Below are positions 56,383 to 64,000 of a DNA stretch of 64,000 nt, one piece after another. Origin of the DNA: Aestuariivirga litoralis (GTDB lineage: Bacteria; Pseudomonadota; Alphaproteobacteria; Rhizobiales; Aestuariivirgaceae); contig NZ_WAHS01000002.1 in the NCBI RefSeq assembly GCF_015714715.1, positions 558,001 to 622,000 on the forward strand, in the 5' to 3' direction. The position numbers and the translations under genes are program-made. Below the pieces are notes generated by a model. The model had not been told where the DNA came from and did no database searches. It was given only the letters and a program-made list of their open reading frames with translations. Each line of letters begins with the position of its first letter. Position 1 is the stretch's first letter.

Positions 56383-56665
56383 AACCGCTCCCTATTTGGC
56401 CATTTCCCCGCATGAATGAGTAATGGGCGCGTAGCGTAACCGAACATTTACGATATCACTCAATTCAGCGACCGATTTTCAGCTTAGGGCGGTTCCACTC
56501 GAGCGGCGATAACGAAAAAGACAGCCAAATGGTGGTTAGCTGGCGCCAGTAAGAAGTTTCAAAACATTCCATTTGGGTGGGGGGCGGTCTGTCTCGTTGC
56601 AATCGTCGGATCAGGCAGGTCTCTTTGGTCCGGTGGCAAACTGACTATTCAAGAGGGTTCAAGTC
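56383..56665. other. Gene-free region upstream of the DSF-synthase-like gene
   Basis: No reading frame of note. It must hold the promoter of the crotonase/GGDEF-EAL operon. AAGAGGG at 56651-56657 is the ribosome-binding site of the GTG start. A nine-base inverted repeat (AGCGGTTTT/AAAACCGCT, 56360-56389) overlaps the tRNA promoter. No CtrA-type box was found here. Confidence 0.5.
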
Positions 56666-57559
56666 GTGAATACCAAATTGTCGATCCGGCCCAGAGATTC
56701 AGCGGAATTTCCCAATTGGGATTTTCCAACACTCGACATTGAGTTCGATGCTGAATCGAAAAGTTTTTGGATGTATTACAAGGCCGACACGCCGCCGTGC
56801 TACACGCTGCAGACGATCAACGACATCGTCGATGTGCGCGAGTCGCTTCGCGCTCTGTTTCGCGATCTGGGGCCAAAAAGGTTTCCTGTGCGCTATTTTG
56901 TTATGGCGTCCAAGCGCGACGGCATTTTCAACCTGGGTGGGGATCTCGCCACCTTCGCAGAATCGCTCCGCAAGAATGATCGCTCCGCCTTCCGCCGTTA
57001 TGGTCACGCGGCCATCGACGGCCTCTATGGCCTCTTGCAGGGATTTGACCTGCCGATCGTCACATTGGCTTTGATTCAAGGCGACGCCTTGGGCGGCGGC
57101 CTCGAAGCCGCCCTTGCCGAAGACTTTCTGGTCGCTGAACGCCGCGCAAAGATGGGTGTGCCCGAAGTCGCATTCAACACTTTTCCAGGCATGGGTGCCG
57201 CCAGTACGATGACCCGCCGGATGGGCGCAGCCTGGGCAGAAGAAGTCATGACCTCAGGCAAGATTTTTTCTGCGGGCGACCTTCATGCTCAAGGCCTGAT
57301 TGATGTTTTGGCGGAGAATGGCGAAGGCCGCGCCCGCCTGCTGAAATGGATTGAGGGCGGTGAAAAGCGCTTCTCTGACTTGCGGGCGGTGGCCCAAAAC
57401 CGGCGCAACACAATGCCGATCAGCTACGAGGAGCTGATTGCAGTCAATGATGAATGGGGCGAATGCTGCTACATGGTTGAGCCGACGGATGTCCGGCACA
57501 TGGAACGGCTGGTTGCGGCACAAAAACGCAAAACCGGCACGGCCGGCAGGGCGCAATGA
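56666..57559 (+). CDS. RpfF-like crotonase-family protein, candidate DSF-type fatty-acid signal synthase
   Basis: 297 residues of the enoyl-CoA hydratase/isomerase fold. FNLGGDLATFAESLRKND forms the oxyanion-hole segment, QGDALGGGLEAALAEDFLVA carries E147, and RRAKMGVPEVAFNTFPGMG carries E167. The two glutamates are 20 residues apart, exactly as E141 and E161 of RpfF, which turns 3-hydroxyacyl-ACP into cis-2-unsaturated DSF signals. The N-terminal 60 residues (FWMYYKADTPPCYT) also fit RpfF rather than a catabolic hydratase. Start GTG has AAGAGGG eight bases upstream. The stop overlaps the GGDEF-EAL gene (ATGA), so signal synthesis and cyclic-di-GMP turnover are coupled. Absolute proof of product needs chemistry. 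Confidence 0.85.
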   Translation: MNTKLSIRPRDSAEFPNWDFPTLDIEFDAESKSFWMYYKADTPPCYTLQTINDIVDVRESLRALFRDLGPKRFPVRYFVMASKRDGIFNLGGDLATFAESLRKNDRSAFRRYGHAAIDGLYGLLQGFDLPIVTLALIQGDALGGGLEAALAEDFLVAERRAKMGVPEVAFNTFPGMGAASTMTRRMGAAWAEEVMTSGKIFSAGDLHAQGLIDVLAENGEGRARLLKWIEGGEKRFSDLRAVAQNRRNTMPISYEELIAVNDEWGECCYMVEPTDVRHMERLVAAQKRKTGTAGRAQ

Positions 57560-59886
57560 TCAGCAGGATCAAAACCAGATTGCGGCAAAGGCGGTCGGCC
57601 AAGGCCCTTCCGGCCGATACCTATGCCAATCTGGTCGGTTCTTTGTTCGGTACGATGGGGTCGTTCATTTCTGCCATGTTGGCCGGGCTGATCGGGCCAA
57701 CCGTGGCCTACATTCGCACCGGGCATTTCTTCTTCGCATATCTGGCAGCTGCCCTCTGTCTGGCGACGGCTTTTCGCGTTTATATCATGGTCGCATACAA
57801 GGCCCGTGGCGAACGTCATGAGAGAAACATCGCGCAATGGGAGTTGCTCTATGCTCTAGGCGCCATCTCGTTCATGCTGCTGATCGGCATCAATGGCGCA
57901 GCACTCATCTGGATCCATGCAGATCGGATAGCCCAGTTTTTTGGGTTGATCATTCTGCTTGGATGCATCGGTGCGATAGCAGGCCGCAATGCCGCCCGGC
58001 CTTCCATTGTGGTCGGGCAAGTCGTGGCCTTGACCTTGCCGCTATGTGTGGCCTTCTGGCGTGAAGGGGGTGGCTGGAACATTGGATTGTCGGCGTTGAT
58101 GATCCTGATCATGGTGTCCGTGATTTCAACCACCAAATTCCTGAACCGTCATTTGCTCAAGGCCATCCTGAGCAGCCGAGAAGAAAAAATTCAAAAAGAG
58201 CGGTTTGACACCGCACTGAATAACATGGCGCAGGGCCTTTGCATGTCAAATGGCACAGGCTCGCTTTCCGTTGTCAACCGGCGCTTCACTGAACTCTTTG
58301 ATATACAGCAGGATCTTGTTGGTTCTGAAACATCGGAACTGGCACAAAAAATTGTCTCGTCACTGCAAGCCGAGGAATTCGAAGGGCTCACTTTTGTTGC
58401 CGGCTTTGAGCGCTTCATCGCGCATCCCAATCCGGGTGTGTTCACCGTGGCAATGAAAGATCACATTTACGATTTCAAGTGCGAACGCATGACCGACGGG
58501 GGGCTGCTCATTGTTGCCGAGGACGTCACCGAGATGCGCATTGCCGCGCGAAAAATCGAGCATATGGCCATGTTCGATTCTCTCACGGGCCTTCCCAACC
58601 GGTTTCAATTCAGAAATCAAATGCAGGAAGCGTCCGACAGGATCGTTGAAAGCGGCGGCTTTTCCGTACTCTACATCGATCTTGATCGCTTTAAGGAGGT
58701 CAATGACACACTCGGTCATCCCATCGGCGACAAGCTTCTTGTCATGGTTGCACAACGGCTGAGAAACGCCTTGAAGCGTGCCAATGTCGTGGCCCGGTTT
58801 GGCGGCGACGAATTTGTCGTCCTGATCGATGAAGTGCTGTTCATGTCGGGGCTTGAGGTCCTCTGCAAACGAGTGATCGACACATTGAGCGCCCCTTACC
58901 GTGTGGATGAGCACATGATCATTATTGGCGCCAGCATAGGAACAGCAACCGCCCCGCATGACGGCCGCAGCGCCGACGATATCATCAAGAAAGCCGACAT
59001 GGCACTTTACCACGCCAAGGCCAGCGGCCGTGGCTGCTACTCGCATTTCACGATTTCCATGGACGAGAGGGCGCGCGAAAAACGCCAGATCGAAAACGAA
59101 TTGCGCGACGCGATCCGCAACAACGAACTGGAAGTATTTTATCAGCCAATCGTGAACAGCCGCACCGGGAAGATCAAGGCCTGCGAAGCTCTGCTGCGCT
59201 GGCACCGCGCCGATGGCACCTTTACCCAGCCCAGTGTTTTCATTCCGATTGCAGAAGAAACCGGCCAGATTGTTGAAATTGGCAATTGGGTTCTTAATCG
59301 CGCCTGCCAGGACGCGGCAGCATGGCCTGAAGACATTCGAGTCGCCGTTAATTTCTCGGCAGTTCAGTTCCATCACGGCAGGGTGGTTGAAATCGTAAAA
59401 TCCGCTTTACAGAATTCAGGACTTGCCGCGAACAGATTGGAAGTTGAAGTCACCGAAACGACTGTCATTCAGAACGCCGATGCGACGACCATCACATTCG
59501 AAGAGTTGGCGCAACTGGGCGTAAGACTCGCGTTGGATGACTTTGGCTCGGGCTATTCCAGTTTGAGTTATCTCAACCGTTTCCCGTTCCACAAAATCAA
59601 GATTGATCGCTCATTTGTGCGCGAACTCAACGACCCGAAGTCGGCGGCGGTTATTTCCGCTGTCCGTCATCTTTCTGATATTCTGGGCCTTTCGCTCGTG
59701 GTTGAAGGAGTCGAAACGAAGAACCAGCTCACCATCCTGTCAGCCGGCGGCGCTTGCGACATTCAAGGCTTCCTGTTCAGCGAGCCAAGGCCATACGCCG
59801 CGCTCAAGACAGTTTTGGCAAGCGGTTACATCAAGCCTGATGAAGAGGCGAGCGCCCTCGCTCTTCTGAATCAGAGCGTCGCCTGA
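57556..59886 (+). CDS. Membrane-anchored PAS-GGDEF-EAL protein (cyclic-di-GMP turnover)
   Basis: 776 residues. Five to six membrane helices (about 25-195) form an input module of no recognised MASE type; a PAS-like domain (about 215-325, FDTALNNMAQGLCM, VVNRRFTELFD) and then GGDEF (about 340-500) and EAL (about 510-765) follow. The cyclase site GGDEF (416-420) and substrate loop are intact, but the RxxD inhibitory site is replaced by KRAN. The phosphodiesterase motifs EALLRW (E at about 544), DDFGSGYSSLSYL, KIDRSFV and VVEGVET are intact. Both activities are therefore possible. It overlaps the RpfF-like gene and probably senses or responds to its product. Confidence 0.95.
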   Translation: MISRIKTRLRQRRSAKALPADTYANLVGSLFGTMGSFISAMLAGLIGPTVAYIRTGHFFFAYLAAALCLATAFRVYIMVAYKARGERHERNIAQWELLYALGAISFMLLIGINGAALIWIHADRIAQFFGLIILLGCIGAIAGRNAARPSIVVGQVVALTLPLCVAFWREGGGWNIGLSALMILIMVSVISTTKFLNRHLLKAILSSREEKIQKERFDTALNNMAQGLCMSNGTGSLSVVNRRFTELFDIQQDLVGSETSELAQKIVSSLQAEEFEGLTFVAGFERFIAHPNPGVFTVAMKDHIYDFKCERMTDGGLLIVAEDVTEMRIAARKIEHMAMFDSLTGLPNRFQFRNQMQEASDRIVESGGFSVLYIDLDRFKEVNDTLGHPIGDKLLVMVAQRLRNALKRANVVARFGGDEFVVLIDEVLFMSGLEVLCKRVIDTLSAPYRVDEHMIIIGASIGTATAPHDGRSADDIIKKADMALYHAKASGRGCYSHFTISMDERAREKRQIENELRDAIRNNELEVFYQPIVNSRTGKIKACEALLRWHRADGTFTQPSVFIPIAEETGQIVEIGNWVLNRACQDAAAWPEDIRVAVNFSAVQFHHGRVVEIVKSALQNSGLAANRLEVEVTETTVIQNADATTITFEELAQLGVRLALDDFGSGYSSLSYLNRFPFHKIKIDRSFVRELNDPKSAAVISAVRHLSDILGLSLVVEGVETKNQLTILSAGGACDIQGFLFSEPRPYAALKTVLASGYIKPDEEASALALLNQSVA

Positions 59887-59893
59887 TTGGAGC

Positions 59894-60598
59894 CTAGGAG
59901 GCCTGCGCAGCTTTTACCAGTTCGAACGGCACAGGCATAACCAATCTCTGTGCCTTGTACATATGAACAAGCGCGTTATGGCGGCGCATGTTGGACCGGA
60001 TGTAGTTCTCCAGACCAGCATCGCCCTCGTCCCGTGACTCTTCAATATGCCTGATGAGAAGCATGTCTTTCATGGTAGCGGCACTCAGCTCCGCACCTTC
60101 AAGCATCATGCTTTCAGCCCGCGAGAGGCCAATTTTCCGCGCAAGAAATGCATAGGCGGTACCATGCGGCGTGGGAAGGAAAACAGCCGGCGCCTCCGCT
60201 GCAATCATGGAACACGATAAGGCAAATTCGAGGTCGGCACCCGCAATGGGGCCCCTAGCCCAGGCCACGGTAATTGTGGGAGAATTGATAATCAAATTCG
60301 CGCAGGTGTGAATCAGCTCCGAAAAGCCACTGGATCCCTGTCGCGCATTGGACAAATCAGAGTGATGAGCAAAATCGAAAACCAGGAATTTGGAATGCTC
60401 GTCCAACGCCTCTTCAAGTGCATCAGCGAATTCACGAATATTTTCCACCTCAAACCCGCTGGTATACTTCCTCACGATGACCGTCGACAGATGATCGAGC
60501 TTGCGGATATTGGGGTTTTGGTTGAGCGGGCTGAGAACTGCGCCACCATAGCCCTCAATGCCATTGACCTCGTTTAACGCCTCATTGAACGCTTTCAC
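59894..60598 (-). CDS. Crotonase-like protein lacking the second catalytic glutamate
   Basis: 234 residues, related to the RpfF-like protein in the same locus. The helix-cap region WARGPIAGADLEFALSCSMIAAE aligns with QGDALGGGLEAALAEDFLVAE and keeps the first glutamate (E124), but the position 20 residues on is P144 (LPTPHG) where the other protein has E167. The N-terminal part (VIVRKYTSGFEVENIREFA, KFLVFDFAHHSDLSN) retains the fold. It probably cannot do RpfF chemistry and may be a regulator, binding protein or altered enzyme. It converges on the GGDEF-EAL gene with seven bases between the stops; a perfect CtrA box is 36 bases before the start. Confidence 0.8.
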   Translation of the reverse strand: MKAFNEALNEVNGIEGYGGAVLSPLNQNPNIRKLDHLSTVIVRKYTSGFEVENIREFADALEEALDEHSKFLVFDFAHHSDLSNARQGSSGFSELIHTCANLIINSPTITVAWARGPIAGADLEFALSCSMIAAEAPAVFLPTPHGTAYAFLARKIGLSRAESMMLEGAELSAATMKDMLLIRHIEESRDEGDAGLENYIRSNMRRHNALVHMYKAQRLVMPVPFELVKAAQAS

Positions 60599-60633
60599 CT
60601 TGCCGCCTCCTGGATACCCGCCGGAACCTGACG

Positions 60634-60648
60634 TTAATTTTCTATTAA
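60634..60648. promoter_or_regulatory. Perfect CtrA-type box upstream of the second crotonase-like gene
   Basis: TTAATTTTCTATTAA matches TTAA-N7-TTAA exactly. It sits 36 bases upstream of the minus-strand start codon, where a bound CtrA would overlap or adjoin the promoter. Confidence 0.6.
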
Positions 60649-60656
60649 CACAAAAT

Positions 60657-60671
60657 TTAAGCTAATTGTAA
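60657..60671. promoter_or_regulatory. Second, imperfect CtrA-type box
   Basis: TTAAGCTAATTGTAA matches seven of eight positions and lies nine bases from the perfect box. Paired sites are common at CtrA promoters. A further 7-of-8 match lies within the gene at 60574-60588. Confidence 0.35.
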
Positions 60672-60752
60672 CCGATGTGGGCAAAATGGCGTCATCTTCG
60701 ATGTATAGTTAACTTGGAATGGCGATCATGGCGCTGCAATGGGCTGTGTGCA

Positions 60753-61019
60753 GATCAGACGAACCATGATCCCGTAGGTTCAGCACTCTATGTTGCGAAA
60801 GAAAAGGGTTATGTTTCCGACGGAACAAAACATCTCAGCTTCGACGGTTTCCGCTTTGTTGGAAATACGCCTTTCCGTCCGAATTCAGCTCTTGTGTTCG
60901 CCCGCCTTGACGACAGCTTCCATGGTGTTGAACCGTTGACCGAAGCCAGCTTAAAGGGCGATGAGCGTTTCAATATCCAGTTCAATTTGTGGGATTGGGG
61001 CCGCAGGCCTGCAAGCTAG
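60753..61019 (+). pseudogene. C-terminal remnant of a 2OG-Fe(II) oxygenase-like polysaccharide-cluster gene
   Basis: About 88 residues show the end of a 2-oxoglutarate/iron oxygenase-like family: GSALYVAKEKGYVSDG, then FRFVGNTPFRPNSALVFARL and DDSFHGVEPLTEA. The upstream half with the H-x-D metal site is missing, and the codons before about 60753 resemble nothing. The frame continues upstream to an ATG at 60675 but without support. It is best read as a truncated relic of a surface-glycan locus. Confidence 0.5.
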
Positions 61020-61150
61020 GCAAGAATCACGCAAAGGAGCCTCAAGCATGAGGCGTTGGTAAATATAAAATGCAGATGCCCGTCTACCGAAAACACTTTC
61101 AGTGGTTTTCGATGACTTTTCAAATGGGCTTGGCGCATGACGAAAGCTGA

Positions 61151-61573
61151 TCGAGCCATCTGCGAGCGCATCAGAAATTAAGGCGCTGTTCTCAACCTCG
61201 CATCCAAACACTTCGCCAACGCCGTTTCCGGCGCATCCTTGATGATATCGCATCCGCAAGATTTATGCTGACAGCATCACTTCACGGCGCGGTTGTTGCT
61301 GCAGCATACAACGTACCCTTTGCATTCTGGGACAACGGCTTTGTCGATCTGCCTTTCAAATGGCAAGATTTTTCATCGTCGCTCGGAATTGATTGCGATT
61401 TCGTCAGCGACACGCAATCCGGCTTAGTCGTCTACAAGGAAAAGATCTTGCCACGGATGAAAAAACCTCGGCTATTGCCGATCCTGAAAGTGTGCCCTTT
61501 CTCAGTGCATTCCAGGCTGCTGCTGAAAGCATATATGGCGGACCGGCGGGCTGCCAAAAGTAATCGAGGCTAA
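61151..61573 (+). pseudogene. Remnant of a polysaccharide pyruvyl transferase gene
   Basis: The frame, open from a stop at 61148, reads RILDDIASARFMLTASLHGA, then VAAAYNVPFAFWDNGFVDLP and FKWQDFSSSLGIDCDFVSD, which is the C-terminal part of a polysaccharide pyruvyl transferase (the SLHG motif). Just upstream, another frame (ADRAICERIRN at about 61148-61185) appears to be the preceding part, ending in a stop, so a frameshift as well as an N-terminal truncation is likely. The fragment lacks most of the enzyme. Confidence 0.55.
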
Positions 61574-61870
61574 AGGGTTGGTGTGGGCAAAAGTGGCGCT
61601 CAAGAAGGCTATGATTACAATTTCGATAGGCAGACCGATCGTCATTGACTTCATAAAACAAAGTCACAGCGTTATCCGCTTCACTATGGATAGGCCTGCA
61701 GGGACAAACACACTGTGAAATGCAGACGAAACGGAAGGAGTGGGGCAGCCAAGCTTTACATGCTGCATTTCCGGAGCGGCGGTTCGTTGCGGCACCGAAA
61801 TCTAGAGCTTGATCAATCCACTAAACTAAGCGATGAGATGCAATGAGGTGCCCTTTACAGAAGGTGCCTG
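61574..61870. other. Gene-free stretch before the glycosyltransferase
   Basis: About 300 bases with many stops in all frames and lower GC than the core region. No terminator, tRNA or repeat was recognised. It may be further decayed sequence of the polysaccharide locus. Confidence 0.5.
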
Positions 61871-64000
61871 TTGACCGACAGGGGCAGTCCATTGGTATTC
61901 TCAATCGCTAATTTCGGGCGCAGGACAGTTGCGAAGTATTTTCGACGGGAAGGGTCGAGTTCTTCTGCAAACATTTCACCGTCTTCGATTCAGCTGCCTG
62001 TTGCTCCAGCTCTGCCTGATGTTTCAATCATCATACCCGTGCATGGCCAAATTTCCTTCACGCTGAAATGTTTAAAGTCCATCGGCGAATCCAGGCCGAA
62101 CAGCTCATATGAAGTGATTGTAATCGATGACGCGTCCGATGCAGGCGATCTCGCAATTCTGCGCCAGGTAAACGGCATCCGGCTGATCGAAAACACAAGC
62201 AATCTGGGATTTCTCCGATCTTGCAATAAAGCCGCAAGCAAGGCGCGCGGGAAGTATTTCCATTTTCTGAATAACGACACTGAGGTTTTTCCAGGAACGA
62301 TAGATCGGCTGGTTGAACTCGCAGCTGCGCATCCGGATGTTGGTCTTGTCGGTTCAAAATTCATCTTTCCCGATGGGAAGCTGCAAGAAGCAGGTGGCAT
62401 AGTTTGGCGTGACGCTTCCGCCTGGAATTATGGGCGTGGAGAAAATCCCAATTTGCCGCGGTTCAATTATGTCCGCGAAGTCGACTATATTTCGGGCGCT
62501 TCAATCCTTGTGCCTCGTAAAGTCTGGAAAGCGCTAAAGGGCTTCGACGAATATTATTCTCCCGCTTATTATGAAGACACCGACTTTGCCTTTCGGGTGA
62601 GACAACATGGCATGCGCGTCCTGTATCAGCCGCGTTCTGTTGTCATGCATCACGAAGGAGTGTCCAACGGCAAAAAACTTTCGCAAGGCGTTAAGTCCTA
62701 TCAGGTCGACAATCATAAAAAGTTTCTCAGTCGTTGGGCCGAGGATTTGCAAAAGAATCACTTTCCAGTTGCTGAACATCTGCTGCGTGCGTGCGATCAC
62801 GCGATGCACAAGCCGATTGTTTTGATTATCGACCACTATTTACCCGAGCCAGACCGTGATGCGGGGTCTCGCGCAATACTCGCTTTAGTCCAGTCATTGG
62901 TGGACCTTGGTTGCATCGTCAAATTCTGGCCGCAGAACGGGTATTACACGCCCGGCTATCACGACATCCTGGAAAGCATCGGTGTCGAGGTGTTGCAGGT
63001 TGACACGCTGGCCAGCCAGCTCGCAACTCTTGGCAATATAGGATCGGCCGGCGCTCTTGGACTTTGGCTCAAGAAAAGCGGTGCCGATATCAATGCCGTT
63101 TTCTTGTCGCGTCCCCATATTGCCGCCGAACTTTTGCCGGCCCTTCAAAAGCACGCCAGGGCCAAGATTGCTTACTATGGTCACGATTTGCATTTCTTGC
63201 GCTTACAGCGGGAAGCAAAAGCGATGAACGCACCGGAAATTTTGGGTGAAGCCGCAAAGTGGGAAAAAATGGAAAGGCATGCCTGGTCGGCTTCCGATGT
63301 CGTACTTTATCCTTCTGACGAGGAGGTAAACACTGTGAAAGAGCTGTCGCCACGGACCGACGTGCGCCGCCTACAGCTCTATGCCTTCAGTGATTTCATA
63401 CACCGCACCAAGCAGCCTGACGGATCAACCTTGCTTTTTGTGGCGGGCTTTGGCCACCCTCCTAACATCGATGCTGCGATCTGGTTTGTTTCTGAAATCT
63501 TCCCACATGTGAAGAAACTGCGGCCTGGTATTCGCCTGGTGATCGCTGGTTCCAATCCAAGAGACAGCGTGAAAGCGCTTGCCGCCCCTGACATAGAAGT
63601 CACGGGAACCCTGAGTGCTGAGGAACTGGTAAGGCGCTATGCAATTGCAAAACTCGCTGTAGTGCCCCTGCGCATTGGGGCGGGTGTAAAGCTCAAAGTG
63701 GTTGAAGCCATGCAAATGGGAGTGCCACTGGTCACGACGTCGGTTGGCGCTCAAGGCCTGCCCGGTTTTATGGATTTTGCTGCGGTCAAGGATCAGCCGC
63801 AGCAATTCGCCAAAGAGATATTGCGGCTGTTAGACAACCCCCGCGCGGCGCTGGCTCTATCCAAAAAGCAGAGCGCCTATGTGGAAAAAATGTTCTCTTA
63901 TGCAAGCCTGCGTGCTGATTTGCGGGTGTTGCTGAAGGATCTTGGCTGCCCGGCATTGCCTGGCGATCAAATGGATGGCGCTGAAGCGGCTTCTCGCAAG
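61871..64000 (+). CDS. Two-module glycosyltransferase (GT2 + GT4-type), cut by window edge
   Basis: The frame is open from 61847 to the right edge, about 710 residues visible. The first module is a GT2 fold: VSIIIPVHGQISFTLKCL, EVIVIDDASDAGDL, NNDTEV (the metal-binding DxD-type site), DYISGASILVPRKVW and YYEDTDFAFRVRQHG. From about residue 315 a second module begins (IVLIIDHYLPEPDRDAGSRA) and ends with a GT4-like donor site, RIGAGVKLKVVEAMQMGVPL. No ATG precedes the GT2 core; a TTG at 61871 with AAGGTG upstream is the best start, but 5' truncation is possible since the gene follows decayed sequence. It should build surface polysaccharide. Confidence 0.85.
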   Translation, partial: MTDRGSPLVFSIANFGRRTVAKYFRREGSSSSANISPSSIQLPVAPALPDVSIIIPVHGQISFTLKCLKSIGESRPNSSYEVIVIDDASDAGDLAILRQVNGIRLIENTSNLGFLRSCNKAASKARGKYFHFLNNDTEVFPGTIDRLVELAAAHPDVGLVGSKFIFPDGKLQEAGGIVWRDASAWNYGRGENPNLPRFNYVREVDYISGASILVPRKVWKALKGFDEYYSPAYYEDTDFAFRVRQHGMRVLYQPRSVVMHHEGVSNGKKLSQGVKSYQVDNHKKFLSRWAEDLQKNHFPVAEHLLRACDHAMHKPIVLIIDHYLPEPDRDAGSRAILALVQSLVDLGCIVKFWPQNGYYTPGYHDILESIGVEVLQVDTLASQLATLGNIGSAGALGLWLKKSGADINAVFLSRPHIAAELLPALQKHARAKIAYYGHDLHFLRLQREAKAMNAPEILGEAAKWEKMERHAWSASDVVLYPSDEEVNTVKELSPRTDVRRLQLYAFSDFIHRTKQPDGSTLLFVAGFGHPPNIDAAIWFVSEIFPHVKKLRPGIRLVIAGSNPRDSVKALAAPDIEVTGTLSAEELVRRYAIAKLAVVPLRIGAGVKLKVVEAMQMGVPLVTTSVGAQGLPGFMDFAAVKDQPQQFAKEILRLLDNPRAALALSKKQSAYVEKMFSYASLRADLRVLLKDLGCPALPGDQMDGAEAASRK

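Noticed and set aside
56268-56400. tRNA-Gly as an attachment site for a genomic island covering the crotonase/GGDEF-EAL genes
   Set aside because: No integrase was found and no repeat of the tRNA 3' end was seen downstream within the window.

Overview
The window looks like chromosomal DNA of an alphaproteobacterium, most likely of the order Hyphomicrobiales (Rhizobiales). The grounds are a GC-rich base composition, the gene order rplU-rpmA-acetyltransferase-obgE-proB-proA-nadD-rsfS-rlmH-envC-like-ctpA, the block ptsP-lysC / ubiG-DUF1178-nitrilase-grxC-comF, an IalB-family protein, and two perfect TTAA-N7-TTAA (CtrA-type) boxes. There is no phage, IS element, CRISPR array or rRNA operon.

Layout. 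1-4000: envelope and membrane genes (a phosphodiester glycosidase cut by the left edge, IalB, an SDR with a two-helix membrane protein, an EamA exporter, YihY). 4200-14600: core genes for ribosome function and assembly (rplU, rpmA, obgE, rsfS, rlmH), proline synthesis (proB, proA), NAD synthesis (nadD) and cell-wall turnover (EnvC-like, CtpA). 14700-28400: RodZ-like protein, the nitrogen-PTS enzyme PtsP, aspartate kinase, UbiG, a string of small housekeeping genes, then polysaccharide deacetylase and RppH. 28400-32700: YciI, a glyoxalase-like protein, an RNA-type metallo-beta-lactamase, a LOG protein and an atypical formyltransferase. 32900-39400: a catabolic cluster (iron alcohol dehydrogenase, aldehyde dehydrogenase, glutamine-synthetase-like ligase, N-formylglutamate-amidohydrolase-like enzyme, divergent GMC oxidoreductase) that fits a gamma-glutamylated amine or amino-alcohol pathway. 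39400-49400: Cfa, an orphan peptide-type binding protein, ApaG, an ArgE-type deacylase, and a PotABCD-type ABC transporter whose last gene is an enolase-superfamily enzyme. 49700-56350: leuB, CsbD, a DUF6946-like protein, tRNA-fMet, a reductase, a phosphohexomutase, a serine hydrolase and tRNA-Gly(CCC).

56666-60700 is the most striking part. A crotonase-fold protein with both catalytic glutamates of the RpfF (DSF synthase) family, 20 residues apart as in RpfF, is translationally coupled to a membrane-anchored PAS-GGDEF-EAL protein. A second, shorter crotonase-like gene faces them. It keeps the first glutamate but has proline at the second position, and a perfect CtrA box lies just upstream. 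Together they look like a fatty-acid-signal / cyclic-di-GMP module with a possible pseudoenzyme partner under cell-cycle control. Beyond it, 60750-61570 holds broken remnants of surface-polysaccharide genes, and a two-module glycosyltransferase runs off the right edge.

Two core proteins carry unusual extensions: L21 has a C-terminal helix-hairpin-helix domain, and RsfS has a roughly 114-residue lysine/alanine-rich N-terminal tail. Start codons were revised where an internal ATG, a Shine-Dalgarno match or a stop-start overlap favoured a different start from the longest reading frame.
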